A stretch of 64,000 bases of DNA from positions 4,216,001-4,280,000 of the forward strand of contig CBDFNN010000004.1 in assembly GCA_965250215.1 (NCBI GenBank), written 5' to 3'. The DNA comes from CBDFNN01 sp965250215. GTDB taxonomy: Bacteria; Bacteroidota; Rhodothermia; Rhodothermales; DATKEJ01. Shown piece after piece: positions 26,448 through 35,612 of this stretch (the first letter of the stretch is position 1; each line of letters starts with the position of its first letter). A program made the translations under genes and the position numbers. Under the pieces are notes generated by a model. The model was not told the DNA's origin, did no database searches, and worked only from the letters and a program-made list of their open reading frames with translations.

Positions 26448-28388
26448 ATGATCCCCAGCTACCCTCCTCCTGGACGAGGCGCGACCCGCTATTCACTAGC
26501 GGACTTGAGCACTGCGAAGCATCTGATTTTGGTGAGAAGATTCGCCTTTTCATTCCTTGCCATTCTGTCGTGCATGCTTATGGTCGTGGAAATCGGATCT
26601 GCGCAGAATCTGTCCTTTAGGCAAGTCATTGATGCGGACTTGGCGATGCGCTCCCAAGGTGACCTTATAGCACTACCTCCCTTCGCACCAGATTTAAACA
26701 GATGGTCTGACTTGGCGTATTTGAATGACATACGTACGCATCACGCGGAACTGACTAGATCACTCAATCCGGAGACCTCTGAAGATCATTTTGCCTTGGC
26801 CCGTCCCAACACCGACTTTCTAAGATCCAGCAGTCAATCGACGCAGAAAAGCGGAGCCAGCTCTCCTTCTAGTTTCATTTGGAGTCTGGCCGATATCTCT
26901 TTTTCGAGAGCTCAAGACCAGCTCAAGCAAATTGCGGTGCAGGGTTTTATTGGCGACAATTGCAATTTCGATCCAAGCCAAAGTGTGCCAGGAAATATTT
27001 ATCTGGCAAGGGTCATTCCGGAGACCTGCGCAATCTTACTTAGTGATGACTTCGATATTTCCCGCCTTGGTTTTTCATCTGCGCGCATCGCTTTGCAGGC
27101 CGATCTACGCAGGCTGCCTTATTCACTCCCGAATTCTATCCTATCTCATTCTGATCTGAGCCAATCCAAACGGGAGCTACTCTGGGCCTTGACTTTCTTG
27201 AACAGAACCGTGATCCGACTATCCGAAGGTGCCGAGTATTATGACACCATGGGCGAGCTCATCAGCGGGAGGCACAGTTTCGACGACCTATTTTTGGCGC
27301 AAGAGGAAGATCTTGAATTGCGTCAAGGACTCATGCTTTTTGCGGCCTTTATTTCAAGCTTCACTGAGGCCCGAGAAGGATTTTTTGCGCCAAGCACTGC
27401 TGAAGAACTGGAGGCTAGCGTCTGGGCCATGAAAATCAACTTGTGCACGAATGGTCACGAGAAATTGTGCAATCAACTCGATTTCGTCAAGACCAAACAA
27501 CTCCTCGCAAATTCGAGAACGCATATGCGGCGATTTCTCGATAGATATACGGCTTCGCTCCAAGAGCTCACCACCGTTCCCAATGATCAGGCCAGACTCC
27601 GAGTTTACGGCGACCTCGTTGCACAAGGAACCAAGCTTCTTGGCAATTGGATTTCGGAGGTCGATAATTTGAGTCAGATGGAGACGGACCTCTCGGCATT
27701 TGAAGAGTCCTTGGGTCTCAGCGTTTCCATATATCGAAATATTTTGGAGGGCTCCCACTCTAAAACATACTTCGAGCTATCAAGCTTTATATCGAAAAGG
27801 GTATTTACGGATCTACCCATGTCGACGACCTCCTCAAAATTGCTCTTTATGGTACTCGATATTGCCAGCGCAAAAGAGGCCACCGAACTGTCGGCTGTAT
27901 TGGATACTTATCTTGCACCGAAGCGGGGCTTTACGAGAAAACGAAAACCGGGCAGTCTCTATTTCGGGATAAACAGTTATGTAGGAGCCAATTATTTCTT
28001 TGAAGAGCGCGTCACTATCGGCGATGAGTTGATGTCATCCAAAGCTGCAGGTCCGGCACTTCCGATTGGACTGGAATTTGGTTTTGCTCCGTATGGCTTG
28101 AAGGGTTGGTCGGCCGGATTGCTGGTTCAATTCCTCGATTTGGGCGCCGTGCTTTCCTGGCAGCTGTCAAAAAATGATAGCATCAATGACCGGCCCGTTA
28201 TTGGAATCAATCAGGTGTTTAGTCCAGGCGCCTTTGCGGTTGTTCACGTTCCGAATAAGCCTTTATCTGTGGGCTTCGGTTTGCAGCTAGCTCCGAAGTT
28301 GCGGAGATTGGACGGCGATGATGGTCAGAGTTATGATGCCCTTCGCTACGGGCTCTTCGCCGCCTTCGACATTCCTCTTTTTCCATAG
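26448..28388 (+). CDS. Large secreted protein of unknown function
   Basis: 646 residues from the ATG at 26448. The hydrophobic signal sequence (FAFSFLAILSCMLMVVEIGSAQ) sits at ~31-52, so the GTG at 26532 may be the true start. The mature part is mixed alpha/beta with no motif I recognise. The C-terminal ~150 residues alternate hydrophobic and polar positions (YFGINSYVGANYFFEE, LPIGLEFGFAPYGLKGWSAGLLVQFLDLGAVLSW, FAVVHVPNKPLSVGFGLQLAPKL), which suggests outer-membrane beta strands. Monocistronic. No function is proposed. Confidence 0.65.
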   Translation: MIPSYPPPGRGATRYSLADLSTAKHLILVRRFAFSFLAILSCMLMVVEIGSAQNLSFRQVIDADLAMRSQGDLIALPPFAPDLNRWSDLAYLNDIRTHHAELTRSLNPETSEDHFALARPNTDFLRSSSQSTQKSGASSPSSFIWSLADISFSRAQDQLKQIAVQGFIGDNCNFDPSQSVPGNIYLARVIPETCAILLSDDFDISRLGFSSARIALQADLRRLPYSLPNSILSHSDLSQSKRELLWALTFLNRTVIRLSEGAEYYDTMGELISGRHSFDDLFLAQEEDLELRQGLMLFAAFISSFTEAREGFFAPSTAEELEASVWAMKINLCTNGHEKLCNQLDFVKTKQLLANSRTHMRRFLDRYTASLQELTTVPNDQARLRVYGDLVAQGTKLLGNWISEVDNLSQMETDLSAFEESLGLSVSIYRNILEGSHSKTYFELSSFISKRVFTDLPMSTTSSKLLFMVLDIASAKEATELSAVLDTYLAPKRGFTRKRKPGSLYFGINSYVGANYFFEERVTIGDELMSSKAAGPALPIGLEFGFAPYGLKGWSAGLLVQFLDLGAVLSWQLSKNDSINDRPVIGINQVFSPGAFAVVHVPNKPLSVGFGLQLAPKLRRLDGDDGQSYDALRYGLFAAFDIPLFP

Positions 28389-28515
28389 TCGAGACAGGCT
28401 GATCCTAGTTGATTTAGCCTCCGTCCATGACCTATACTCAAAGGACGCATTTCGAAATGGATCATCTCGCAGACTCACTTAGGTCTGCGGAAAGTGAGAG
28501 CCCAAAAGCCACGCT

Positions 28516-30039
28516 ATGACGGAACCCCTATTACAAAAAAAGCCCCGACTTTCCTTCTGGGAAATATGGAACATGAGCTTTGGTTTTCTCGGCATTCAAT
28601 TTGGTTTCGCACTCCAAAATGCCAATGTCAGTCGGATTTTTGAAACGATTGGCGCAGACGTGGAAAGCATTCCGATCTTATGGATCGCAGCCCCATTGAC
28701 AGGTCTAATTGTCCAGCCCATCGTCGGATACTTTAGTGACCGGACTTGGACTACACTGGGTAGACGTAGACCCTATTTCTTGTTCGGTGCCATTTTCGCA
28801 TCCGTCGCTTTGCTGTTTATGCCGAACGCCTCCGTCCTTTGGATGGCAGCGGGCACACTCTGGATCATGGATGCGGCCATCAATATTTCGATGGAGCCGT
28901 TTAGAGCCTTCGTTGGGGACAACTTGCCAGCATCACAGCGGACCAAGGGCTTTGCGATGCAAAGCTTCTTTATCGGAACGGGCGCCGTCGTCGCTTCATT
29001 GCTCCCATGGATGATGACCAACTGGTTCAACATCTCCAACACGGCTCCAGAGGGTGTCATTCCAGATTCCGTCAAGTTTTCCTTTTACGTCGGTGCTGTT
29101 GTCTTTTTACTTGCCGTGATATGGACGGTCTTTCGATCGAAGGAATACTCACCGGAACAGTTGGCCGCATTTGGGGCGAGCGAGAAAGAGGGAGAGTTTC
29201 AGAAGGCGGCGAAATCCAGCGATGACATTCTTGCAAACGGAAAGAAGCAGTTAAGGACTGGAGTCATTGTTCTCCTTATCGGCCTAGCCTTCTCCTTCTG
29301 GTTAAGTACGGCAGGTTTGGCCAAAGAGCTTTATGTGCTTTCCGTTGGTATTGCCTTCTCAGGTCTCTTAGTGATGATCTCTGGATGGTTGCAAGGATCG
29401 GGAAAAGCAGATCATGGATTCGTATCTGTCATCAATGATTTTCAGGAAATGCCATCGACCATGAAACAGCTGGCAGTCGTCCAGTTCTTCTCCTGGTTTC
29501 CCTTATTCGCGATGTGGATTTATGCCACCGCCGGAGTGACAAAACACATCTACGGCACAGACGACCCCACCTCTCAACTATACAATGACGGTGCTGACTG
29601 GGTCAGCGTTTGCTTTGGATTCTATAATCTGGTTGCGGCGCTCATCGCCTTTGGCTTACCAGTACTCGCCAAGATGACGAGCCGACGAATCACGCACATG
29701 ATCTGTTTGATCCTAGGTGGACTGGGATTGATCTCGATCTATTTCATTGGCGATCCAAACATGCTCCTACTTTCGATGGTCGGAATTGGTGTCGCATGGG
29801 CGAGTATCCTATCCATGCCCTATGCCATGTTAGCCGGCTCCATTCCCTCGGACAAAATGGGATACTACATGGGAGTGTTCAACTATTTCATCGTCATCCC
29901 CCAATTGATCGCGGCTACCATTTTAGGTTTTTTAGTCAGTCGATTTTTCGATGGAGATGCCATCTACGCTTTATTGATTGGAGGCGCCTCGATGATCCTT
30001 GCGGGCTTGCTGTGTCTAAGAGTAGATGACCGTAATTGA
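28516..30039 (+). CDS. MFS sugar transporter, SLC45 (sucrose/maltose) type
   Basis: 507 residues with about 12 membrane segments. The opening SFWEIWNMSFGFLGIQFGFALQNANVSRIFETIGA, then PLTGLIVQPIVGYFSDRTWTTLGRRRPYFLFG with the MFS loop motif DRTW..LGRRRP, identifies the SLC45-like branch. Members of this branch in Bacteroidota sit beside alpha-amylase or maltose phosphorylase genes and import maltose or maltodextrin. Here it lies 20 bases upstream of a GH13 amylase lipoprotein, supporting that role. Confidence 0.85.
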   Translation: MTEPLLQKKPRLSFWEIWNMSFGFLGIQFGFALQNANVSRIFETIGADVESIPILWIAAPLTGLIVQPIVGYFSDRTWTTLGRRRPYFLFGAIFASVALLFMPNASVLWMAAGTLWIMDAAINISMEPFRAFVGDNLPASQRTKGFAMQSFFIGTGAVVASLLPWMMTNWFNISNTAPEGVIPDSVKFSFYVGAVVFLLAVIWTVFRSKEYSPEQLAAFGASEKEGEFQKAAKSSDDILANGKKQLRTGVIVLLIGLAFSFWLSTAGLAKELYVLSVGIAFSGLLVMISGWLQGSGKADHGFVSVINDFQEMPSTMKQLAVVQFFSWFPLFAMWIYATAGVTKHIYGTDDPTSQLYNDGADWVSVCFGFYNLVAALIAFGLPVLAKMTSRRITHMICLILGGLGLISIYFIGDPNMLLLSMVGIGVAWASILSMPYAMLAGSIPSDKMGYYMGVFNYFIVIPQLIAATILGFLVSRFFDGDAIYALLIGGASMILAGLLCLRVDDRN

Positions 30040-30059
30040 CTTGCTTTGAGGAAATCAAA

Positions 30060-31748
30060 ATGAGAAAATCAGTGGGCTACATCCTTACAGTCTTGCTTAT
30101 GTCGGGATGTGGGCAGAAGATTAGCAAGGTGAAAACTAGCGATTCGAGTGGACATGCCGATTCGATGGAGGTGTCCGACTTTTGGAAAAGCGCAAACGTC
30201 TACTTTCTTCTGACGGATCGATTTTACAACGGCGACGTGTCTAACGACTTGCCCTTCGCCCGAAAAAAGGATGGAGCTGTCCTTCGTAGTTTCGAGGGCG
30301 GAGACTTAAAGGGCATCACGATGAAAATCGAGGAAGGCTATTTTACCGATCTCGGAATCGATGCCATATGGATGACACCCGTCGTTGAACAGATCCATGG
30401 CTCAACCGATGAAGGGACCGGAAAGACCTGGGCCTATCACGGCTACTGGGCAAAAGATTGGACGGCGCTCGATCCAAATTTTGGGAGCAAGGAGGATTAT
30501 GCAGAAATGCTTGCTGCGGCCCACGAGCGGGGCATTCGAATTTTGATGGACGTGGTCATCAATCATACTGGTCCGGTTACAGATATCGATGAACAATGGC
30601 CGGATAGCTGGGTCAGGACAGGCCCACGTTGCACCTACTCTGGTATGGAGACTACAGTCGCCTGTACCCTGGTAGATAATCTTCCGGATATCCGAACAGA
30701 GAGTAACGAACCCGTAGCCCTACCGGAATTCCTGCGTAAGAAGTGGCAAGAGGAGGGTCGACTTGATGCGGAGCTAGCCTCTCTCGATGCATTCTTCGAG
30801 AAAACGGGATATCCTAGGGCACCACGTTTCTACTTGATCAAATGGGTGACGGACTGGGTGAGAGAGTTTGGCATCGACGGTTTTCGAATCGATACAGCGA
30901 AGCACACAGAAGCCGAAATCTGGGGCGAGCTCAAGACAGAGAGCGAAATCGCTTTGGAAGATTGGAGAAAACGGAATCCGTCGAAGAAGATGGATAACGA
31001 AGCATTTTATATGGTTGGAGAGGTCTACAACTATTTCATCGAAGGCGGCCGCGTCTTTGACTACGGCGACCGTAAAGTCGACTTTTTCAACAACGGATTT
31101 GAGAGTCTGATCAACTTCTCATTTAAGCAAGATGCAGCCTCTTCCTACGAAGAGATATTTAGCAAATACAGCACGATCCTGAACGGAGGCTCTATGGATG
31201 GCCTTTCGATTTTGAATTACATATCGTCCCACGACGATGGCAGTCCTTTCGATAAGGACAGGACCATGGCCAGGGAGGCGGCTACGAAATTATTGTTGTG
31301 TCCAGGCGGAGTCCAGACCTACTATGGAGACGAATCGGCACGTGATCTTGTCATTGCGGGTACTCAAGGCGATGCTACTCTCCGGTCTTTCATGAACTGG
31401 GACGCGATCGAGTCGGATAAAGATGTTCAGGAATTAATGACGCACTGGCAAAAGTTGGGACAGTTTAGGCGAGCCCATCGTGCTGTTGGAGCCGGTGTGC
31501 ACGAGCAAATTCAGGGATCGCCTTATGTATTCAGGAGAACCCTGGCCTCAGCTGGACGTGGTGACAGGGTCGCGATTGGACTGGACCTTCCCATTGGGCC
31601 GAAGACCATTCCGATTGGTGACACCTTTGCTGACGGTAGTGAACTAATGGATCACTACTCGGGGCAGACGGCCAAAGTTAGAGACGGGCAACTAATCATC
31701 GATACACCACATGACATTCTGCTTTTAGATATGATAGAGCATGAGTAA
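30060..31748 (+). CDS. GH13 alpha-amylase family lipoprotein
   Basis: 562 residues from the ATG at 30060, preceded by GAGG at 30047-30050. The lipobox LMSGC gives a lipid-anchored protein. Catalytic motifs of GH13 follow: region I DVVINHTG; region II GFRIDTAKH with nucleophile Asp278; region III MVGEVYN with Glu321; region IV SSHDDG. The C-terminal beta domain (YVFRRTLA, DLPIGPKTIPIGDTF, DIL) closes the protein. It probably cleaves maltodextrins outside the inner membrane for the upstream transporter. The last 8 bases overlap the next gene. A decayed copy of the C-terminal domain lies at 34552-34805. Confidence 0.9.
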   Translation: MRKSVGYILTVLLMSGCGQKISKVKTSDSSGHADSMEVSDFWKSANVYFLLTDRFYNGDVSNDLPFARKKDGAVLRSFEGGDLKGITMKIEEGYFTDLGIDAIWMTPVVEQIHGSTDEGTGKTWAYHGYWAKDWTALDPNFGSKEDYAEMLAAAHERGIRILMDVVINHTGPVTDIDEQWPDSWVRTGPRCTYSGMETTVACTLVDNLPDIRTESNEPVALPEFLRKKWQEEGRLDAELASLDAFFEKTGYPRAPRFYLIKWVTDWVREFGIDGFRIDTAKHTEAEIWGELKTESEIALEDWRKRNPSKKMDNEAFYMVGEVYNYFIEGGRVFDYGDRKVDFFNNGFESLINFSFKQDAASSYEEIFSKYSTILNGGSMDGLSILNYISSHDDGSPFDKDRTMAREAATKLLLCPGGVQTYYGDESARDLVIAGTQGDATLRSFMNWDAIESDKDVQELMTHWQKLGQFRRAHRAVGAGVHEQIQGSPYVFRRTLASAGRGDRVAIGLDLPIGPKTIPIGDTFADGSELMDHYSGQTAKVRDGQLIIDTPHDILLLDMIEHE

Positions 31749-32880
31749 GACCGCAGACGATACCCTCATTTTCATTCCTGACATCAGTGGATTTACCTCT
31801 TTCGTGAACACGACAGAGATTCAGCATGCCCGGCATATTATCGAGGAGTTGTTGGAAATCTTGATTGATGCCAATGAGATTGAGTTAGTCCTCTCGGAAA
31901 TTGAAGGAGACGCCTTATTGTTTTATCGAAAAGGTGAGGCTCCAACAGCCGATGAGATCTTGGAGCAAATAAAGAAGATGCATGCTGATTTTCATGCCCA
32001 CCTCAAAAAATATGATTCCTTTCGGATCTGTAACTGCGGGGCCTGCTGCTCAGCTACCAAGCTGAAACTAAAGTTTGTGGCGCATTACGGCGAGACCGCT
32101 GACAAACGAGTTAAAGAGCATTCGAAGCTCTTTGGAAGGGACGTAATTGTTGCACATCGGTTACTCAAGAATGAAGTGCCGGGAGATGAATACGGCTTGT
32201 TCTCTGAGGGTCTTCAAGAATCTGGACCTTCTTGGGCGAAGCTCCACGAAAAAGCTTGGTCCGAAATAAATCATTCAGAAGAGAAATATGATTTTGGCAA
32301 AGTGAAATACTGCTATTTAGATCTCGAGGAGCTGATGGATTTGGTGCCAGATCCCAAGGTGGAAGACTACAGCGTAGCCGGAGCGACCAAAAATATCTTC
32401 GAGAGTGAAGCCTTAATCAAGGCTCCAATAGACATCGTCTTCGATATGATTTCCGACTTTAAGGCTCGTGCCGAGTTTGTGGAAGGACAAGTGGATGCCG
32501 ATCAAATGAACCACGAGATTTTTCAGAATGGTTCAGTACATAGATGCGTTTTCGAATCGGGTGATCCACATACCTTCGTCTCTCACGATTATCAAATCGA
32601 CTCCAAGAAAATCACTTTCGTAGAAAGCAATCATAAGCTTAAGATGGTCGCCGTTTGGACCTTGGAGGCGGTGGCAGATAACGAGACGCGAATCAGCGTC
32701 CATAACTTCATGCCGCCGAATATCTTCAAGGTCTTCTTGTTCAATCTCTTGATGAGAAAGAAAATGACGGAAGGGATGAAAAAAAGCTGGGAAAATTTGC
32801 AGGCTTATTGTGACAAATTACAGGCGGAAGATCATCAACACACCAACCGAATAGTGCTTCCTGGTCAGTTCAAGGCATAA
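31741..32880 (+). CDS. DUF2652 nucleotide-cyclase-like protein with SRPBCC domain
   Basis: 379 residues. The N-terminal ~200 are DUF2652: IFIPDISGFTSFVNTTE and ELVLSEIEGDALLFYRKGE resemble the metal-binding strands of class III adenylate/guanylate cyclases, and a Cys-rich CNCGACC follows at ~95. The C-terminal ~150 residues (ALIKAPIDIVFDMISDFKARAEFV to FKVFLFNLLMRKKMTEGMKKSWENLQAYC) are an SRPBCC/START-like lipid or ligand pocket. It starts inside the amylase gene (8-base overlap), so translation is coupled. Function is unknown; a ligand-responsive signalling role is inference. Confidence 0.75.
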   Translation: MSKTADDTLIFIPDISGFTSFVNTTEIQHARHIIEELLEILIDANEIELVLSEIEGDALLFYRKGEAPTADEILEQIKKMHADFHAHLKKYDSFRICNCGACCSATKLKLKFVAHYGETADKRVKEHSKLFGRDVIVAHRLLKNEVPGDEYGLFSEGLQESGPSWAKLHEKAWSEINHSEEKYDFGKVKYCYLDLEELMDLVPDPKVEDYSVAGATKNIFESEALIKAPIDIVFDMISDFKARAEFVEGQVDADQMNHEIFQNGSVHRCVFESGDPHTFVSHDYQIDSKKITFVESNHKLKMVAVWTLEAVADNETRISVHNFMPPNIFKVFLFNLLMRKKMTEGMKKSWENLQAYCDKLQAEDHQHTNRIVLPGQFKA

Positions 32881-33006
32881 GGTCATCGGATTGGACTATC
32901 ACGGTTTTCTCAAATAACTTTAGTCAATCCATCCGCCTTCAATCTCCTCCTGACCATCGCCTCAACCGAAAGGGATCGACCTTCTTCCAATACACGACCT
33001 TGCTCT

Positions 33007-34494
33007 ATGAAACACATTCAAGCCTTTGGACTCCTTCTGTGCCTTGCCTTTTTCACCTCTTGCGAAAGCTCCGAGCCCGCGCCTGCTCCGAATGTCCTGT
33101 TCATCGCCATTGACGATTTGAACGATTGGGTAGGTCCGCTCAAAGGTCACCCGCAGGTCAAGACACCCAACATGGACCGGCTCGCAGCACGCGGGACCGT
33201 ATTCAGAAATGCGCATGCGCAGTCGCCGCTATGTAATCCATCCCGAACGAGTCTCTTGACGGGCCGGAGACCATCGTCGACAGGCGTTTATGGTCTAGCT
33301 CCGTGGTTTCGAAAGGTCGAATCTCTCAAAGATATTGTCAGCCTACCTCAGCACTTTTCCCAGAATGGATACACGACCTACTCCGGTGGGAAAATCTATC
33401 ACGGCGGCTATGGACGACAAGAAGGCGACGTTGAATTCGATGTACTCGGGCCGCCTAGTTCGATCGGTCCAAGACCGGATGAAAAGATTATCGGATGGAC
33501 TCCAGGAGGGAATCACCAACTCATGGATTGGGGGACCTTCCCACACAAAGATGAGGATAAGGGGGATTGGAAGGTTGCTAGTTGGGCTGCAGAAACTCTC
33601 AAGCAAAAACCACTGGAGCCTTTTTTCCTAGCGGCCGGATTCTTCCTACCACATGTTCCTCTCTATGCGACGCAGGAATGGTTCGATCTATATCCAGAAG
33701 AAGAACTTCTACTTCAGCCGATCCTCGAAAACGACCGAGACGATACTCCTCGTTTTTCTTGGTATGATCACTGGGATCTACCCGAGCCTCGATTGAAGTG
33801 GCTTGAGGAGAACGATCAACTGAGACCAATGGTCAGAGCCTATCTGGCGTCAATCAGTTTTGTTGATAGTCAGGTCGGTCGATTGCTCGATGCATTGGAC
33901 AAGAGCGGAATGGCGGAGAATACGATCATCGTTCTATGGTCGGATCATGGATATCATTTGGGCGAAAAAGCCATCAGCGGGAAGAACAGCTTATGGGATC
34001 GATCTACACGAGTACCACTTATTTTCGCGGGACCTGGCATTTCAGAAAATGCATATGTCGATTCACCGGCGGAATTGCTGGACATCTATCCAACGCTAAT
34101 CGAGCTTGGTAATTTTGAAGTACGAGATGGCTTGGAAGGAATTAGCCTGCTTCCTCAGTTAAAGAACGCGGAGGCCCTGCGCGAACGACCGGCTATTACG
34201 ACCCACAATCATGACAACCACGGCGTTCGTTCGAAGGACTGGCGATATATCCAATATGCAGACGGAAGTCAGGAGCTCTACAACATGCAGGAAGACCCAA
34301 ACGAGTGGACCAATTTGGCCGGAGATCCTGCTTACGCCGATGTGATTTCTGAGCATGCAAAGTGGATTCCAGAAATAAATCAAAAGCCGGCACCGGGAAG
34401 TCGGCATCGTATTCTGACTTACGAAAAGGGAGAAATAATCTGGCAGGGTAAAACGATTTTGGCAAGTGACTCCATTCCCGGTGTTGAAGACTAG
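33007..34494 (+). CDS. Type I sulfatase, iduronate-2-sulfatase-like lipoprotein
   Basis: 495 residues. N-terminal signal with lipobox-like FFTSC. The sulfatase domain opens with APNVLFIAIDDLNDW (metal-binding DD) and the catalytic motif SPLCNPSRTSLLTG, with Cys75 the residue converted to formylglycine by a sulfatase-maturing enzyme. DHGYHLGEK and KNSLWDRSTRVPLI are further conserved segments. It probably desulfates a polysaccharide, as is common in marine polysaccharide degraders. No maturase is adjacent. A pseudogene remnant of a GH13 gene follows. Confidence 0.9.
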   Translation: MKHIQAFGLLLCLAFFTSCESSEPAPAPNVLFIAIDDLNDWVGPLKGHPQVKTPNMDRLAARGTVFRNAHAQSPLCNPSRTSLLTGRRPSSTGVYGLAPWFRKVESLKDIVSLPQHFSQNGYTTYSGGKIYHGGYGRQEGDVEFDVLGPPSSIGPRPDEKIIGWTPGGNHQLMDWGTFPHKDEDKGDWKVASWAAETLKQKPLEPFFLAAGFFLPHVPLYATQEWFDLYPEEELLLQPILENDRDDTPRFSWYDHWDLPEPRLKWLEENDQLRPMVRAYLASISFVDSQVGRLLDALDKSGMAENTIIVLWSDHGYHLGEKAISGKNSLWDRSTRVPLIFAGPGISENAYVDSPAELLDIYPTLIELGNFEVRDGLEGISLLPQLKNAEALRERPAITTHNHDNHGVRSKDWRYIQYADGSQELYNMQEDPNEWTNLAGDPAYADVISEHAKWIPEINQKPAPGSRHRILTYEKGEIIWQGKTILASDSIPGVED

Positions 34495-34551
34495 CCCTAA
34501 TCCTCGATACACCTACGAGCTAAGTTTCCACGTAATTAGGATATAGGCACG

Positions 34552-34805
34552 GGAGTGCGTGAACAGATAAAGGAGTCGCCCTATGTGTTCAGGAGGACGC
34601 AGAAGTCTGATAGTAATTCTGAAAGAGTGTCGTAGGTCTCGATCTTCCAATGGGAAGGAAAAGCATTCCCATTGCCGCTAGTTTCTCGGATGGGACAGAA
34701 GTGATGGACTATTACTCAGGGAAAATCGGCAAGGTTAGTGACGGACAGTTGAGCTTGGACACTCCTTTCGACATCTTTCTTGTAGGAGTTTCTCCCGGCC
34801 AATAG
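34552..34805 (+). pseudogene. C-terminal remnant of a GH13 amylase paralogue
   Basis: Translation of 34552 onward gives GVREQIKESPYVFRRT, then after a one-base frameshift near 34633 gives GLDLPMGRKSIPIAASFSDG, TEVMDYYSGKIGKVSDGQ and DTPFDIFLVGVSPGQ. Each segment lines up with the end of the amylase at 30060-31748 (GVHEQIQGSPYVFRRT, GLDLPIGPKTIPIGDTFADG, ELMDHYSGQTAKVRDGQ). No N-terminal part is present between here and the sulfatase stop at 34494. It is a truncated, frameshifted duplicate. Confidence 0.85.
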
Positions 34806-34947
34806 ATCGACAGACTTAGCCTTGTCCTCAATGGTTCAATTTGGAATCTCCTAGACCTTCAGGCGAAAAGGGAAGATGCCGTAGTCTCATTCCAATTCGT
34901 GCAGCAATGGTCAACACCTAGATAGAGAATTTTCACTTGTCGACACC

Positions 34948-35610
34948 TTAAATCGTCGACAGGGTTAAAAACATGACTATTGCAAGTAGGCCGGTAAATA
35001 ATCCTAGGGTGAAATTATCACGATCCACCTTGAATTTGTACCTCGTGGACTCTGTAGGATTCATGGACTGAACGGGACCAAAACGTGAATTGTAGAATGT
35101 GAGGATATATTCACAGCCTAGTGCTACAATTTGCTTATCCAACAAAAGACTGAACTCAAAACTGGAAAGACCTTCTGAATAATCAGAAACATCTTGATTC
35201 CATTCCACGGAAAAGACGGTCGTGTCAAAAGACGACTCATGAAAAAGTCTTTTATAGGATGTAAAGTCAGACAGTTGATTACAATTACTCCTCTGTGATT
35301 TCACGGGCATCAATCCCACAGCCAAATTTCTTTCTAGATTTAAAGTTTGGGCTAGAAATTGGGTCGAGCCATAAACGACAATATCCATGCTCCGATGAGT
35401 GCCCAGATCTACTATTTTGGTGAAGTCCTGATTTAGGAATATCAATTCGTCATCGTATTCCAGTCTGTCTTTCTCAAAATTTGCTCTCCAAGTAATTCCA
35501 ACGGTATTCCCTACTGTTTTCTTGGTATTAATAGCGATATTTTTTGTCTCACTACATGATCCAAGTATACTGGTAAGGACCAATATTACGAATATCTGGC
35601 TACACTTCAT
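34948..35610 (-). CDS. Putative lipoprotein of unknown function with C-terminal membrane helix
   Basis: 220 residues with lipobox ILGSC after a hydrophobic signal, and a C-terminal helix (LGLFTGLLAIVMFLTLS). The middle is beta-rich (FLNQDFTKIVDLGTHRSMDIVVYGS, FEFSLLLDKQIVALGCEYILTFYN). Two bases separate it from the next gene (35613), so the two form a unit. The DNA is visibly AT-rich compared with genes at 28-34 kb, a hint of transfer. No family recognised. Confidence 0.55.
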   Translation of the reverse strand: MKCSQIFVILVLTSILGSCSETKNIAINTKKTVGNTVGITWRANFEKDRLEYDDELIFLNQDFTKIVDLGTHRSMDIVVYGSTQFLAQTLNLERNLAVGLMPVKSQRSNCNQLSDFTSYKRLFHESSFDTTVFSVEWNQDVSDYSEGLSSFEFSLLLDKQIVALGCEYILTFYNSRFGPVQSMNPTESTRYKFKVDRDNFTLGLFTGLLAIVMFLTLSTI

Positions 35611-35612
35611 TG

